In this document: piece after piece, positions 56,328 to 64,000 of the stretch | Layout: every line of letters starts with the position of its first letter | Position numbering within the stretch: position 1 is the stretch's first letter | Assembly: GCA_017961625.1 (NCBI GenBank) | Contig: JAGCWY010000093.1 | Coordinates: forward strand, 1-64,000 | Reading direction: 5' to 3' | Origin: Ruminococcus sp. | Lineage (GTDB): Bacteria; Bacillota; Clostridia; Oscillospirales; Ruminococcaceae | DNA: 64,000 bases | Translations under genes and position numbers: made by a program | Notes under the pieces: model-generated | Seen by the model: the letters and a program-made list of their open reading frames with translations, nothing else | Database searches by the model: none | What the model was told of the DNA's origin: nothing

Positions 56328-58307
56328 TTAACTTATATCAGCAAGCTCAAGATAATCTGCTCCGTACTCGGATATATAATCCTTACGTCCCTGAAGATCG
56401 TCGCCGAGGAGCATTTCAAATATCTCAGCCGCTTCACTGATATCCTCAGAGGTCACCTTTATAAGGCGTCGCGTATCGGGGTTCATAGTCGTGAGACTCA
56501 TCATATCAGGCTCGTTTTCGCCGAGACCTTTTGAGCGCTGAATAGTATATTTTTTATCTCCTATCATTTCAAGGATACGCTGCTTTTCCTGCTCCGTATA
56601 TGCAAAATAGGTCTTTTCTTTGGTATTTATCTCAAAGAGAGGCGACTCTGCTATATAAACATAGCCCTGCTCTATAAGGGTAGGAGTAAGTCTGTAAAGC
56701 ATAGTAAGTATAAGAGTTCTAATCTGGAAGCCGTCAACGTCAGCATCGGTGCAGATAACTATCTTGCTCCAACGGAAGTTATTGATATCAAATGAAGAAA
56801 GTTCCTTGTTGGCTTTGGTAGTAACCTCAACACCGCAACCAAGAACTTTTATCAGATCAGTAATTATCTCGCTCTTGAATATCTTGGAGTACTCAGCCTT
56901 AAGGCAGTTGAGTATCTTGCCACGTACAGGTATAATAGCCTGAAACTCAGCATTTCTTGCAAGCTTTACTGAACCGAGAGCCGAATCGCCCTCCACAATA
57001 TATATTTCACGACGTGAAACGTCCTTTGTGCGGCAATCAACAAACTTCTCGACCATATTTGAAAGGTCGATAGTACCTGTCAGCTTCTTCTTAACGTTAA
57101 GGCGAACCTTTTCAGCATTCTCACGGCTTCTCTTGTTTATGAGGATCTGCTCGGCTATCTTCTGGGCTTCATCTGGATTCTCGATAAAATATACTTCCAG
57201 CTGATGACGCAAAAACTCTGTCATAGCCTCGCGGATAAACTTATTGGTTATAGCCTTTTTGGTCTGATTGGCATAGGAGGTCTGTGTGGAGAATGACGAT
57301 GAAACAAGCACAAGACATTCCTCAACGTCGGCATAGGTTATCTTGCTTTCGTTCTTCTGATAACCGTTTATAGACTTGATATAGCTGTCTATCTGAGCCT
57401 GAAATGCTCTTTTTACAGCCTCTGCAGGCGAGCCGCCGTGCTCAAGGAAGCTGGAATTGTGATAATACTCAGTCAGCTTTGCCTTATTTGAAAAAGTTAG
57501 CGCAACATCGAGCTTTACTTTGTATTCAGGCTTGTCATCACGGTCTCTTCCCTTTTTCTCGGCAGTCCAGTGCTGTATAGAAGTAAGTGCGCCCTCCCCT
57601 GCTATTTCTTGTACATACTCGGTTATACCCGACTCATAGAAGAATTCTTGCTCATTGAAACCGCCTGCTTCGTTTTCGGAACGGAACACAAAGAGTATAT
57701 TCGGGTTTACTATCGCCTGACGCTTGAGGATATCACAGAAAAACTCGTCAGATACACTTATATCAGTAAATACTTCAAGATCGGGACGCCAGCGTGTCTT
57801 TGTACCAGTCTGCTTTTTCTTTGTTTCTTCTTTTTTAAGTCCGCCGACGTTATTGCCCTTTTCAAAGTGCAGATTATACTTGAATCCGTCACGTATTACC
57901 TCAACATCCATAAATTCGGAGGAATACTGTGTTGAGCAGAGTCCTAGTCCGTTAAGTCCGAGGGAGTACTCGTAAGATTCGGCAGCAGTATCGTACTTAC
58001 CGCCTGCGTAGAGCTCGCAGTAAACAAGCTCCCAGTTATAACGCTTTTCGTTGTTGTTATAATCAACAGGACAGCCTCTGCCGAAATCCTCGACTTCTAT
58101 TTCATTGTTTCTGAAATGAGTGATTATAATTTTATTGCCGTATCCCTCACGGGCTTCATCTATGGAGTTGGAGATGACCTCAAATATCGAATGCTCACAG
58201 CCGTCTAGGCCGTCTGAGCCAAATATAACAGCAGGACGCTTACGGACTCTGTCCGCGCCCTTGAGCATTGATATACTGTCGTTGCCGTAATCTTGTTTCT
58301 TAGCCAT
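56328..58307 (-). CDS. parE: Topoisomerase IV-like subunit B
   Basis: A 659-residue ATPase subunit. GHKL motifs: EVISNSIDEAREG, EDFGRGCPVD, and NGLGLCSTQ; the TOPRIM domain has EGDSALGSVKLARN and TDADVDGFQIRTLIL, and the tail has RSKGLGENEPDMMSLTTMNPDTRRLIKV. It decatenates chromosomes and relaxes supercoils with ParC. The ATG at 58307 follows AGAGGAT; an upstream open extension is not used. Own promoter at 58349-58377. Compared with gyrB it lacks the large insert of proteobacteria. A true gyrBA pair is presumably elsewhere. Confidence 0.9.
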   Translation of the reverse strand: MAKKQDYGNDSISMLKGADRVRKRPAVIFGSDGLDGCEHSIFEVISNSIDEAREGYGNKIIITHFRNNEIEVEDFGRGCPVDYNNNEKRYNWELVYCELYAGGKYDTAAESYEYSLGLNGLGLCSTQYSSEFMDVEVIRDGFKYNLHFEKGNNVGGLKKEETKKKQTGTKTRWRPDLEVFTDISVSDEFFCDILKRQAIVNPNILFVFRSENEAGGFNEQEFFYESGITEYVQEIAGEGALTSIQHWTAEKKGRDRDDKPEYKVKLDVALTFSNKAKLTEYYHNSSFLEHGGSPAEAVKRAFQAQIDSYIKSINGYQKNESKITYADVEECLVLVSSSFSTQTSYANQTKKAITNKFIREAMTEFLRHQLEVYFIENPDEAQKIAEQILINKRSRENAEKVRLNVKKKLTGTIDLSNMVEKFVDCRTKDVSRREIYIVEGDSALGSVKLARNAEFQAIIPVRGKILNCLKAEYSKIFKSEIITDLIKVLGCGVEVTTKANKELSSFDINNFRWSKIVICTDADVDGFQIRTLILTMLYRLTPTLIEQGYVYIAESPLFEINTKEKTYFAYTEQEKQRILEMIGDKKYTIQRSKGLGENEPDMMSLTTMNPDTRRLIKVTSEDISEAAEIFEMLLGDDLQGRKDYISEYGADYLELADIS

Positions 58308-58348
58308 AATCCTCTGCCTTTCGGTCACTTTTTTGTGCATACTTAATT

Positions 58349-58377
58349 ATTATACCACATACTCCTTAATTTTGCAA
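58349..58377 (-). promoter_or_regulatory. Promoter of the parE operon
   Basis: Minus strand TTGCAA, 17-base spacer, TATAAT, about 40 bases before parE. Confidence 0.65.
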
Positions 58378-58402
58378 GTGCGCGGCAATATATCTCACAA
58401 AT

Positions 58403-58438
58403 AAGCAGAAAAGCAGTCGTTTCGACTGCTTTCTGCTT
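58403..58438 (-). terminator. Terminator after the gat operon
   Basis: AAGCAGAAAAGCAGTCG and CGACTGCTTTCTGCTT pair over 16 bp with one bulged A. It overlaps the last codon of the ArsC/Spx-like gene. Confidence 0.75.
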
Positions 58439-58787
58439 ATTTCAGCGCCTCTTCGTAATCCTTTTCCCTAAACCCCACAAGTATCGTGCTGTCTGTAACA
58501 AGAATAGGTCTTTTGACCAGCATTCCGTCTGATGCAAGGAGTTTCAGCTGTTCCTCATCAGTCATATCCTTAAGCTTGTCCTTGAGCTCCATGGATTTAT
58601 AAAGCAGGCCACTGGTATTGAAGAATTTTTTCAGAGGAAGTCCGCTCATTTTATACCACTTTTTAATTTCTGCAAGGGTAGGATTTTTCTCCTTGATATC
58701 TATCAGTTCATAGTTTATTCCCTTTTCGTCTAGCCATTTCTTAGCTTTCTGACAGGTTGTGCATTTCGGATAGCATATAAATTTCAT
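58437..58787 (-). CDS. ArsC/Spx-family protein with CxxC
   Basis: A 116-residue thioredoxin-fold protein beginning MKFICYPKCTTCQKAKKWL with CTTC at 9-12, then INYELIDIKEKNPTLAEIKKW and a late KRPILVTDSTILVGF with the cis-proline. These features fit the YffB/Spx/ArsC family. It may be a redox regulator or reductase; the key arginine of ArsC is not evident. The start overlaps the gatB stop by four bases, so it belongs to the gat operon. It differs from the single-cysteine relative at 22083. Confidence 0.8.
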   Translation of the reverse strand: MKFICYPKCTTCQKAKKWLDEKGINYELIDIKEKNPTLAEIKKWYKMSGLPLKKFFNTSGLLYKSMELKDKLKDMTDEEQLKLLASDGMLVKRPILVTDSTILVGFREKDYEEALK

Positions 58788-60229
58788 TGTTTTTCCTCCA
58801 TTTTAAGTTTATTTTCAAGTATACCTCTTAATTTTGCGGGATCAGCCTTTCCGCCAGAAGCTTTCATGGCTTGCCCAACAAGGTATCCCAAAGCGTTTGT
58901 TTTGCCGTTTCTGTAGTCTTTTACCGACTTTTCGTTTAAAGCAATTGCCCTATCGGCAAGCTCGCTTAAAAAAACCGTATCTGAATTCTGTACAAGACTG
59001 AGCCTGTTTATTATTTCTTCGGTATTTCCACCATTGGTTATAAGCTCGTCAAGAATTATCTTGGCTCCTGAGCTCGATATAAGGCCATTTTCCTGTGCGG
59101 CACATAGCCCACAAAGATTCTCAGGCGTTATACCTGTTTCAGATATAGCTCTTCCTGTATCATTCATATACCTTGTTATCTCACCGACTACCCTGTTTGC
59201 AAGCGAACGGCAGCTGCATTTTCGCAGGCTCACACATTTGTCGTAAAGCTCAGCCTTTTCAGGCGAATCTGCTATGATTAAAGCTTCGGAGCAGTTAAGT
59301 CCGTGTTCCTTTACATACCTTATCATCTTCTTATCTGGTAATTCAGGTATCTCAGACTTTGCCTGCCTTACTGCTTCGGGATCAAGAACTATCAAGCCAA
59401 GATCAGGCTCAGGGAAAAATCGGTAATCCTGAGCGTTCTCCTTGCTGCGCATAAGAATGCTCACACCATTTTTATCATCCCATCGTCGTGTTTCGCGCTC
59501 AACTGTACCGCCTCGAGCAATAATTTCCGTCTGGCGTTTAATTTCGTACTCTACCCCCCTCAGAGCAGAACTGAAACTGTTGACATTTTTAAGCTCACAG
59601 CGTGTTCCGAGTGGCTTATCTTTCTCATGCACAGAAACATTCACATCACACCTTATGCTACCCTCCTGCATTTTGCAGTCGGATATACTGATATAGCGTA
59701 GAATAGCTCTCACAGTTTCAAGAAATATACGTGCTTCGGCAGAACTTCTAAGATCGGGCTCTGTAACAATCTCTATTAGGGGCACTCCGCATCTGTTATA
59801 GTCACAGAGCGTATCACCTGTTGCCTCATCGTGAATGAGCTTTCCTGCGTCTTCTTCGATATGTATACGGGTTATCCCTATTCTTCTGATTTCATTATCC
59901 ACAAGTATATCAAGATATCCCCTGTCGCATATCGGTATATCAGCCTGTGAGATTTGATATGCTTTCGGTAGATCTGGATAAAAATAATTTTTTCTGTCCT
60001 GACGGCTAAACATATTTATCCTACAGTTCAAAGCCTGCCCCATTTTTACTGCATAATAGCAAGCTTGTTTGTTTAGGCGTGGCAGCGTTCCCGGAAGTCC
60101 TAGGCATACAGGACATACATTTGTATTTGGCTCCGCTCCGAAAACGTTTTTGCAGCTGCAATATAGCTTGGAGCAAGTGTTTAGCTCAACATGGACTTCA
60201 AGCCCAATCACAGGTTCTATCACTGTCAT
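58784..60229 (-). CDS. gatB: Asp/Glu-tRNA amidotransferase subunit B
   Basis: A 481-residue subunit that phosphorylates and amidates mischarged Glu-tRNA(Gln) or Asp-tRNA(Asn). PVIGLEVHVELNTCSKLYCSC starts the cradle domain, with the zinc cysteines, and CPVCLGLPGTLPRLN and GITRIHIEEDAGKLIHD are conserved. The tail domain has the GatB/YqeY features. It overlaps gatA by four bases. A genome with GatCAB often lacks GlnRS or AsnRS. Confidence 0.95.
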   Translation of the reverse strand: MTVIEPVIGLEVHVELNTCSKLYCSCKNVFGAEPNTNVCPVCLGLPGTLPRLNKQACYYAVKMGQALNCRINMFSRQDRKNYFYPDLPKAYQISQADIPICDRGYLDILVDNEIRRIGITRIHIEEDAGKLIHDEATGDTLCDYNRCGVPLIEIVTEPDLRSSAEARIFLETVRAILRYISISDCKMQEGSIRCDVNVSVHEKDKPLGTRCELKNVNSFSSALRGVEYEIKRQTEIIARGGTVERETRRWDDKNGVSILMRSKENAQDYRFFPEPDLGLIVLDPEAVRQAKSEIPELPDKKMIRYVKEHGLNCSEALIIADSPEKAELYDKCVSLRKCSCRSLANRVVGEITRYMNDTGRAISETGITPENLCGLCAAQENGLISSSGAKIILDELITNGGNTEEIINRLSLVQNSDTVFLSELADRAIALNEKSVKDYRNGKTNALGYLVGQAMKASGGKADPAKLRGILENKLKMEEKQ

Positions 60230-61653
60230 GACATACCTCCAGTCAGTTCATATCCGTAAGCTGCGTCAAGTACCTCAAGATCTGCAAAACGTTTTCCGAT
60301 AAGCTGCAGCCCTATTGGCAGTCCTTCTGTGCTTTTTCCGCAGGGAACGCTTACAGCCGGAAGACCTGCCAGACTTGAAGGTACAGTAAAAATATCAGCT
60401 AAATACATATCAGTGGCGGATATATCGCTTCCACACCTGATACCTGCACTGGGATATACTGGAGTAGCTATAATATCACAGCTTTCAAAAGCATTCTCAA
60501 ACTCATAGGATAGTTTTCTCCGGCATGAAAGAGCCCTTTTGTAATAAGATTCACGGTAGCCCTCGCTCAAAACAAATGTGCCGAGCATTATACGCCGCTT
60601 TACCTCTGCACCGAAGCCCTCTGTACGGCTTCGCCTGTACATATTCGAAAGAGAATCTACGTCCAGAGACCTGTAACCGTAGCGTACCCCGTCAAATCTT
60701 GCAAGATTTGACGACGCTTCCGCTGAGGAGATAATATAATACGCCTTTACGGCATCTCTTATTGAGGAAAGTGATATTTTTACTATCTCTGCTCCCTGCC
60801 GCTCCATAGATTTCAGTGCATCATCAACAGCTGAGGATATATCACTATTTTCACAGGCTTTCATCATTTCAGCCGAAACACCTATTCTAAGCCTTTTAAG
60901 TTCTCCCGTAAGATTCGGAAAAAATTTTTTCTCAAAAGTTGTCACATCTTTGACGTCACGTCCGTTTATTGTAGTGTAAAGATAAAAAGTATCCTTTACA
61001 TTCTTACCTATGGGTCCTATCCTGTCAAGAGAGGAGGCAAAGGCGATAAGACCGTATCTTGATACCGCACCGTAAGACGGACAGAATCCAACGACTCCAC
61101 AGAAGGAAGCTGGCTGACGTACTGAACCTCCTGTATCCGAGCCGAGTGCAAGGATAGCTCCACCTCCTGCAACTGCAGCGGCTGAACCGCCGGAGGAGCC
61201 GCCTGCAGAATAATCCTTATCAACAGGATTTCTCACAGCACCAAATATACCTGTCTTAGAAGCGGACCCCATTGCGAATTCGTCCATGTTAGTCTTTCCG
61301 ATAATAACAGCTCCTGAAGCTTCAAGCCTTTCTACAGCCGTAGCACAATACGGCGGAATATAGTTTTCAAGCATTCTGGAAGCACAGGTAGTTCGGATTC
61401 CTTTGGTCGAGATATTATCCTTGACTGCAACCGGTATCCCGGTAAGCATTGTGATATTCTCTTTTGCAGCGATCCTTCTGTCGGCTTCATCAGCTGCTTC
61501 TAAAGCCTTCTCATTGAAGGTTATATAGCAGTTTAACTCGTTCTGTACAGCCTTTGCATGCTCCATAACATCAAACAATATCTCTCTTGCACTGCATTGC
61601 TTTTTCCTAAGCATCTCCGCAAGCTCTGCGGCGCTCTTATCACATAGAGACAT
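60226..61653 (-). CDS. gatA: Asp/Glu-tRNA amidotransferase subunit A
   Basis: A 475-residue amidase that releases ammonia from glutamine. The Ser-cisSer-Lys triad is visible in PVAVKDNIST and GGSSGGSAAAVAGG, with GSDTGGSVRQPASFCG. The start at 61653 overlaps the gatC stop; an open extension upstream lies within gatC. Spacing in the operon is tight. Length is normal (475-490). Confidence 0.95.
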   Translation of the reverse strand: MSLCDKSAAELAEMLRKKQCSAREILFDVMEHAKAVQNELNCYITFNEKALEAADEADRRIAAKENITMLTGIPVAVKDNISTKGIRTTCASRMLENYIPPYCATAVERLEASGAVIIGKTNMDEFAMGSASKTGIFGAVRNPVDKDYSAGGSSGGSAAAVAGGGAILALGSDTGGSVRQPASFCGVVGFCPSYGAVSRYGLIAFASSLDRIGPIGKNVKDTFYLYTTINGRDVKDVTTFEKKFFPNLTGELKRLRIGVSAEMMKACENSDISSAVDDALKSMERQGAEIVKISLSSIRDAVKAYYIISSAEASSNLARFDGVRYGYRSLDVDSLSNMYRRSRTEGFGAEVKRRIMLGTFVLSEGYRESYYKRALSCRRKLSYEFENAFESCDIIATPVYPSAGIRCGSDISATDMYLADIFTVPSSLAGLPAVSVPCGKSTEGLPIGLQLIGKRFADLEVLDAAYGYELTGGMS

Positions 61654-61919
61654 CAGTTGTTCACCGTCCTCGGCACAGCAAAACATCCATTTGATACCTT
61701 CGGTGCATTGCTCAAAAGCTCCTCACGGCTTATATCAGAAGGTAACTCTTCATCGTCACGCAAACACATCTCTCCGAAAATGAACTCGCTTTCGTTATAT
61801 TCCGGTAGATCAGACATTATATTGACTATATTCTGCAACTCTTCGGCAATATCGTCCACTTTGTCTTCGCTTATATCGAGATAAGCCAGCTCAGCGATAC
61901 GTTTAACATCTATTTCCAT
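61653..61919 (-). CDS. gatC: Asp/Glu-tRNA amidotransferase subunit C
   Basis: A small 88-residue subunit that wraps and stabilises GatA-GatB. DVKRIAELAYLDISEDKVDDIAEELQNIVNIMSDLPE shows the usual form (V-x-x-x-A-x-L-A-x-L at the start). GGAGC ribosome site. First gene of the operon gatC-gatA-gatB-arsC-like, with a promoter about 100 bases upstream. Confidence 0.9.
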   Translation of the reverse strand: MEIDVKRIAELAYLDISEDKVDDIAEELQNIVNIMSDLPEYNESEFIFGEMCLRDDEELPSDISREELLSNAPKVSNGCFAVPRTVNN

Positions 61920-62016
61920 AAACAGCTCCTTATATAATTTCTGGAATAATATGGCATCGGCTTTCGGTAATTATCCAGCGTTTGCATAATTGCAGCTCAT
62001 GTATAATATCAAAAAG

Positions 62017-62045
62017 ATTATAGCATATTAATGCTTAAATATCAA
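62017..62045 (-). promoter_or_regulatory. Promoter of the gat operon
   Basis: Minus strand TTGATA, 17-base spacer, TATAAT, with a leader of about 90 bases. Confidence 0.6.
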
Positions 62046-62065
62046 CCGGTATGCTATAAAAATAA

Positions 62066-62094
62066 AAACAGCCGGCTGGTACAGCCGACTGTTT
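62066..62094 (-). terminator. Terminator of the wall hydrolase gene
   Basis: AAACAGCCGGCTG, loop GTA, CAGCCGACTGTTT: 13-bp stem with one mismatch. Confidence 0.75.
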
Positions 62095-62100
62095 ATCCTA

Positions 62101-63117
62101 TTAATAGAAATGGTTGCTATATCCGTCGCCCCAGAAACCTAAGTAACCCTGAGTAAAGGATTCAGGTTCATTAAAGTAAAGGATAACAGCATCTTTGACG
62201 CTTTGTGTAACGCCAGAAGAGAATGTAGTCAAAGTAACATAATTCCATGCGCCTGTAAACTGATTCGGTTCTGTGAGCACCCCGTATACAGTATTTGAAA
62301 ACTTAGGCGAATTAACTCTATTCATGATCACTTCTACTACTAACGCCTTGTTGTAGTCAGATATCCAATTTGAGCCTGCTTCGTTAGCAACTGCATTACA
62401 AAGAAGAATATAATCTTCATCTGAAATTGGAAGTCTGTTATTGTCTGCTTCAACGTCGATAGCTACCGGCTCCGTTTCAGGTTCAACGTATGTCTCCGTT
62501 GTCTCCTCGGGAGCTTCTGTTACAGCCTCGACTGTAGTAGTAGTCGTTTCGGCTGTATTAGTTTCAGTAGTTGTCGTTGTGGTTGTAGTTGTTGTAGTTT
62601 CTGATGTGGTCGTTGTTGTAGTAGCCTGTGTTGTTGTTGAAGTCATAGCTGCCAATGCAGCTGTTGTTTCTGTTACTACGTCCGCAACATCAGCAAGTAT
62701 TGATGCTGTTGTAGCAGGCTGTGTAACAGGCTGTGTAATTGCAGCCGGCGCGTGAGCCGGTGCTGGCACCGATTTTGAAATCTTAGCAGCATTATCAGCT
62801 GCCGCAGTACTGAACTGGGAAGATGTGCCTTCCTGAACAGAACCGATTTTTTTGCTTGCGGCCGTTAAATCGTCGGCCATGTTAGATTTCTTGGTGGTTG
62901 TTCCTTTGTTTGCAGTTGCATTATCCGTTTCATCTGCGGTTGAATTCACAGATGCTGAATCAACATCGCTGTCATAATATGTGACACCCTTGTTTTCTTC
63001 AGAGGTAAGATCTACTTTGCTGATAGTTGAAGAAGTTATGTATCCAACTCCAAATCCACCCGCAAGTACTGATGCAACCACTCCGCAAGCTAACGCTGCG
63101 GTTTTGAGATTACCCAT
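62101..63117 (-). CDS. Secreted cell wall hydrolase, SleB-like
   Basis: The 338-residue protein starts MGNLKTAALACGVVASVLAGG with a signal or anchor helix (residues 5-24). A long Ser/Thr/Ala-rich linker follows (about 45-230), including a run of 10 threonines near residues 175-195. The last 105 residues form a hydrolase_2/SleB domain: DEDYILLCNAVANEAGSNW with the catalytic glutamate, KALVVEVIMNRVNSPKFSNTVYGVL and NQFTG. SleB-type lytic transglycosylases cut peptidoglycan. The linker probably spans the wall. The start at 63117 is chosen for AAAGGATG; the longer frame includes the promoter. Confidence 0.85.
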   Translation of the reverse strand: MGNLKTAALACGVVASVLAGGFGVGYITSSTISKVDLTSEENKGVTYYDSDVDSASVNSTADETDNATANKGTTTKKSNMADDLTAASKKIGSVQEGTSSQFSTAAADNAAKISKSVPAPAHAPAAITQPVTQPATTASILADVADVVTETTAALAAMTSTTTQATTTTTTSETTTTTTTTTTTETNTAETTTTTVEAVTEAPEETTETYVEPETEPVAIDVEADNNRLPISDEDYILLCNAVANEAGSNWISDYNKALVVEVIMNRVNSPKFSNTVYGVLTEPNQFTGAWNYVTLTTFSSGVTQSVKDAVILYFNEPESFTQGYLGFWGDGYSNHFY

Positions 63118-63166
63118 CAACTCATCCTTTCCTGAAAAAGCATTTTCATTTTTTCGGGCTGTTGTA

Positions 63167-63195
63167 ATGATAACACATCTTCCTTCAAATGGCAA
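63167..63195 (-). promoter_or_regulatory. Promoter of the wall hydrolase gene
   Basis: Minus strand TTGCCA, 17-base spacer, TATCAT, about 50 bases before the gene. Confidence 0.5.
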
Positions 63196-63491
63196 TACTT
63201 TCAAATCTATTTCCATTTTATGGCTAATAGTTTCCACGAATTTCAGGACATCGAAGTAAATCTGCACATATTAGGTTTCTATTTTATTAACATTTAATTA
63301 ACTTTTTGTTAATTACACTTTCTATTTAACTGCTTTTTGTTACAAATCAGTTACAATTGCTACGTCAGAATTAACGCTATATGCGGTTTTTTTATGCTTT
63401 TATGCTGGTTTATCATTTGCTGCTATTTTAATATTTCTGGGAAATGAGATGAAATAAAATATATAAACGGGGAAAATTATAGCTACACCTA
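63196..63491. other. Intergenic stretch without recognised genes
   Basis: About 300 AT-rich bases between two divergent promoters. The only structure I see is a weak inverted repeat AATTAAC-N5-GTTAATT at 63296-63314, and short TTTTATGC repeats near 63390-63405. No ribosome site precedes a usable frame. Confidence 0.5.
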
Positions 63492-63520
63492 TTGCAAATG
63501 CAGTCTATAAATGCTATAAT
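63492..63520 (+). promoter_or_regulatory. Promoter of the MoxR gene
   Basis: TTGCAA, 17-base spacer, TATAAT, about 35 bases before the start codon. Confidence 0.6.
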
Positions 63521-63554
63521 AAATAAGTATAAACAAAACTTTTAGGAGAAGTAT

Positions 63555-64000
63555 ATGAACAAAACTTATTACACCGAACAAATCAATTCTATTATCACCG
63601 AGGTCAAAAAAGCAGTAATCGGCAAGGATGCTATTATTATAAAAGTATTACTCGCCATGCTCTGTAAGGGACATATCCTCATAGAAGACATACCCGGTGT
63701 CGGAAAGACCACTCTTGCTCTCGCCTTTTCAAAGGCTCTTTCTCTCGAGCATAACCGTATGCAGTTCACTCCTGACGTACTCCCGTCTGACGTAACTGGC
63801 TTTTCGGTATATAACAAAGCAAACGGAAAGTTTGAGTTTCGTCCCGGCGTAGCATTCTGCAATCTTTTCCTTGCCGACGAGATCAATCGTACCTCAAGCA
63901 AGACACAGTCTGCTCTTCTCGAGCTCATGGAGGAAAAGAGCATCACTGTAGACGGTAATACATATAAACTGCCGGAGCCCTATACTGTCATAGCAACACA
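63555..64000 (+). CDS. MoxR family AAA+ ATPase, partial (cut by window end)
   Basis: The open frame runs 148 codons from the ATG at 63555, with AGGAGAAG before it, off the right edge. It has Walker A IPGVGKTTLA, the MoxR segment MQFTPDVLPSDVTGF, Walker B LFLADEINRTSSKTQSALLELMEE, and EFRPGVAF. MoxR ATPases act as chaperones that insert cofactors or mature membrane complexes, usually with a DUF58 protein and a transglutaminase-like protein just downstream; those would lie outside. About half of the usual 320 residues is present. Confidence 0.9.
   Translation, partial: MNKTYYTEQINSIITEVKKAVIGKDAIIIKVLLAMLCKGHILIEDIPGVGKTTLALAFSKALSLEHNRMQFTPDVLPSDVTGFSVYNKANGKFEFRPGVAFCNLFLADEINRTSSKTQSALLELMEEKSITVDGNTYKLPEPYTVIAT

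Noticed and set aside
62515..62660. CRISPR-like repeats
   Set aside because: The repeats are codon-level threonine tracts within a gene, with no spacers or regular period.
62441..62755. Valine-rich frame on the plus strand
   Set aside because: It is the reverse of the threonine-rich linker of the wall hydrolase and has no ribosome site.
1..64000. tRNA or rRNA genes
   Set aside because: I saw no cloverleaf with a GGTTCRANTCC arm or rRNA segments; only rnpB is recognised. A tRNAscan run would settle it.

Overview
The window looks like a chromosomal segment of an anaerobic, AT-leaning Firmicute of class Clostridia, most likely Ruminococcus or a close relative. This rests on gene content, not on a database search: a GH3 beta-glucosidase with the domain order known from Ruminococcus albus and Butyrivibrio, a biotin-dependent Na+ decarboxylase, reverse rubrerythrin, RNase J instead of RNase E, class A RNase P RNA, GatCAB and YunB. 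Promoters are of the sigma-A type with 17-base spacers. I see no rRNA, tRNA, CRISPR, prophage or intact insertion sequence; the only mobile trace is a short IS1182-like transposase fragment.

Layout. 1-3 kb: a CobO-like adenosyltransferase, a small unknown protein, and an ApbE/NusG-II/Gx-transporter operon resembling part of flavin-based extracellular electron transfer loci. 3-7 kb: a glycolytic operon pgk-(small membrane protein)-tpiA-gpmI. 7-11.4 kb: DNA alkylation repair protein and the sodium-pumping decarboxylase (alpha, gamma, biotin carrier, beta). 11.6-17.5 kb: a TetM/EF-G-like GTPase fused to a Rae1/YacP-type NYN nuclease, yunB, a methyltransferase and glmS. 17.6-22 kb: an SPFH protein with two paralogous zinc-ribbon membrane proteins and a small membrane protein. 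22-29 kb: ArsC/Spx-like protein, permuted GH3 enzyme, rubrerythrin, an 88-residue stand-alone glycyl-radical-like domain divergent from a Crp/Fnr regulator, uppP, the IS fragment, a PC4-like ssDNA-binding protein. 29-37 kb: alarmone synthetase, ABC exporter, TPM lipoprotein, OGG-type glycosylase, AraC regulator, rnpB and a PH-domain membrane pair. 37-39 kb: Na+/amino-acid symporter and a long structured, promoter-equipped region before RNase J.

From 39 to 53.8 kb almost everything reads rightward: rnj, gdpP, rplI, dnaB, tilS, ftsH, then an FHA-FtsW/RodA-PBP wall-synthesis module, hpf, a LUD protein and an aldolase-family enzyme. From 53.8 to 63.1 kb everything reads leftward: a topoisomerase IV-like pair with a zinc-ribbon gene between its subunits, an ArsC/Spx-like protein, gatCAB, and a threonine-rich secreted wall hydrolase. 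A MoxR ATPase runs off the right end.

The points most worth a second look are the GTPase-NYN fusion, the stand-alone glycyl-radical domain with its palindrome-bearing Crp/Fnr neighbour, the structured RNA before RNase J, the partial electron-transfer operon, a Ser-to-Gln change at the quinolone position of the ParC-like subunit, and a family of GGGCGGA hairpins between genes of co-directional operons.
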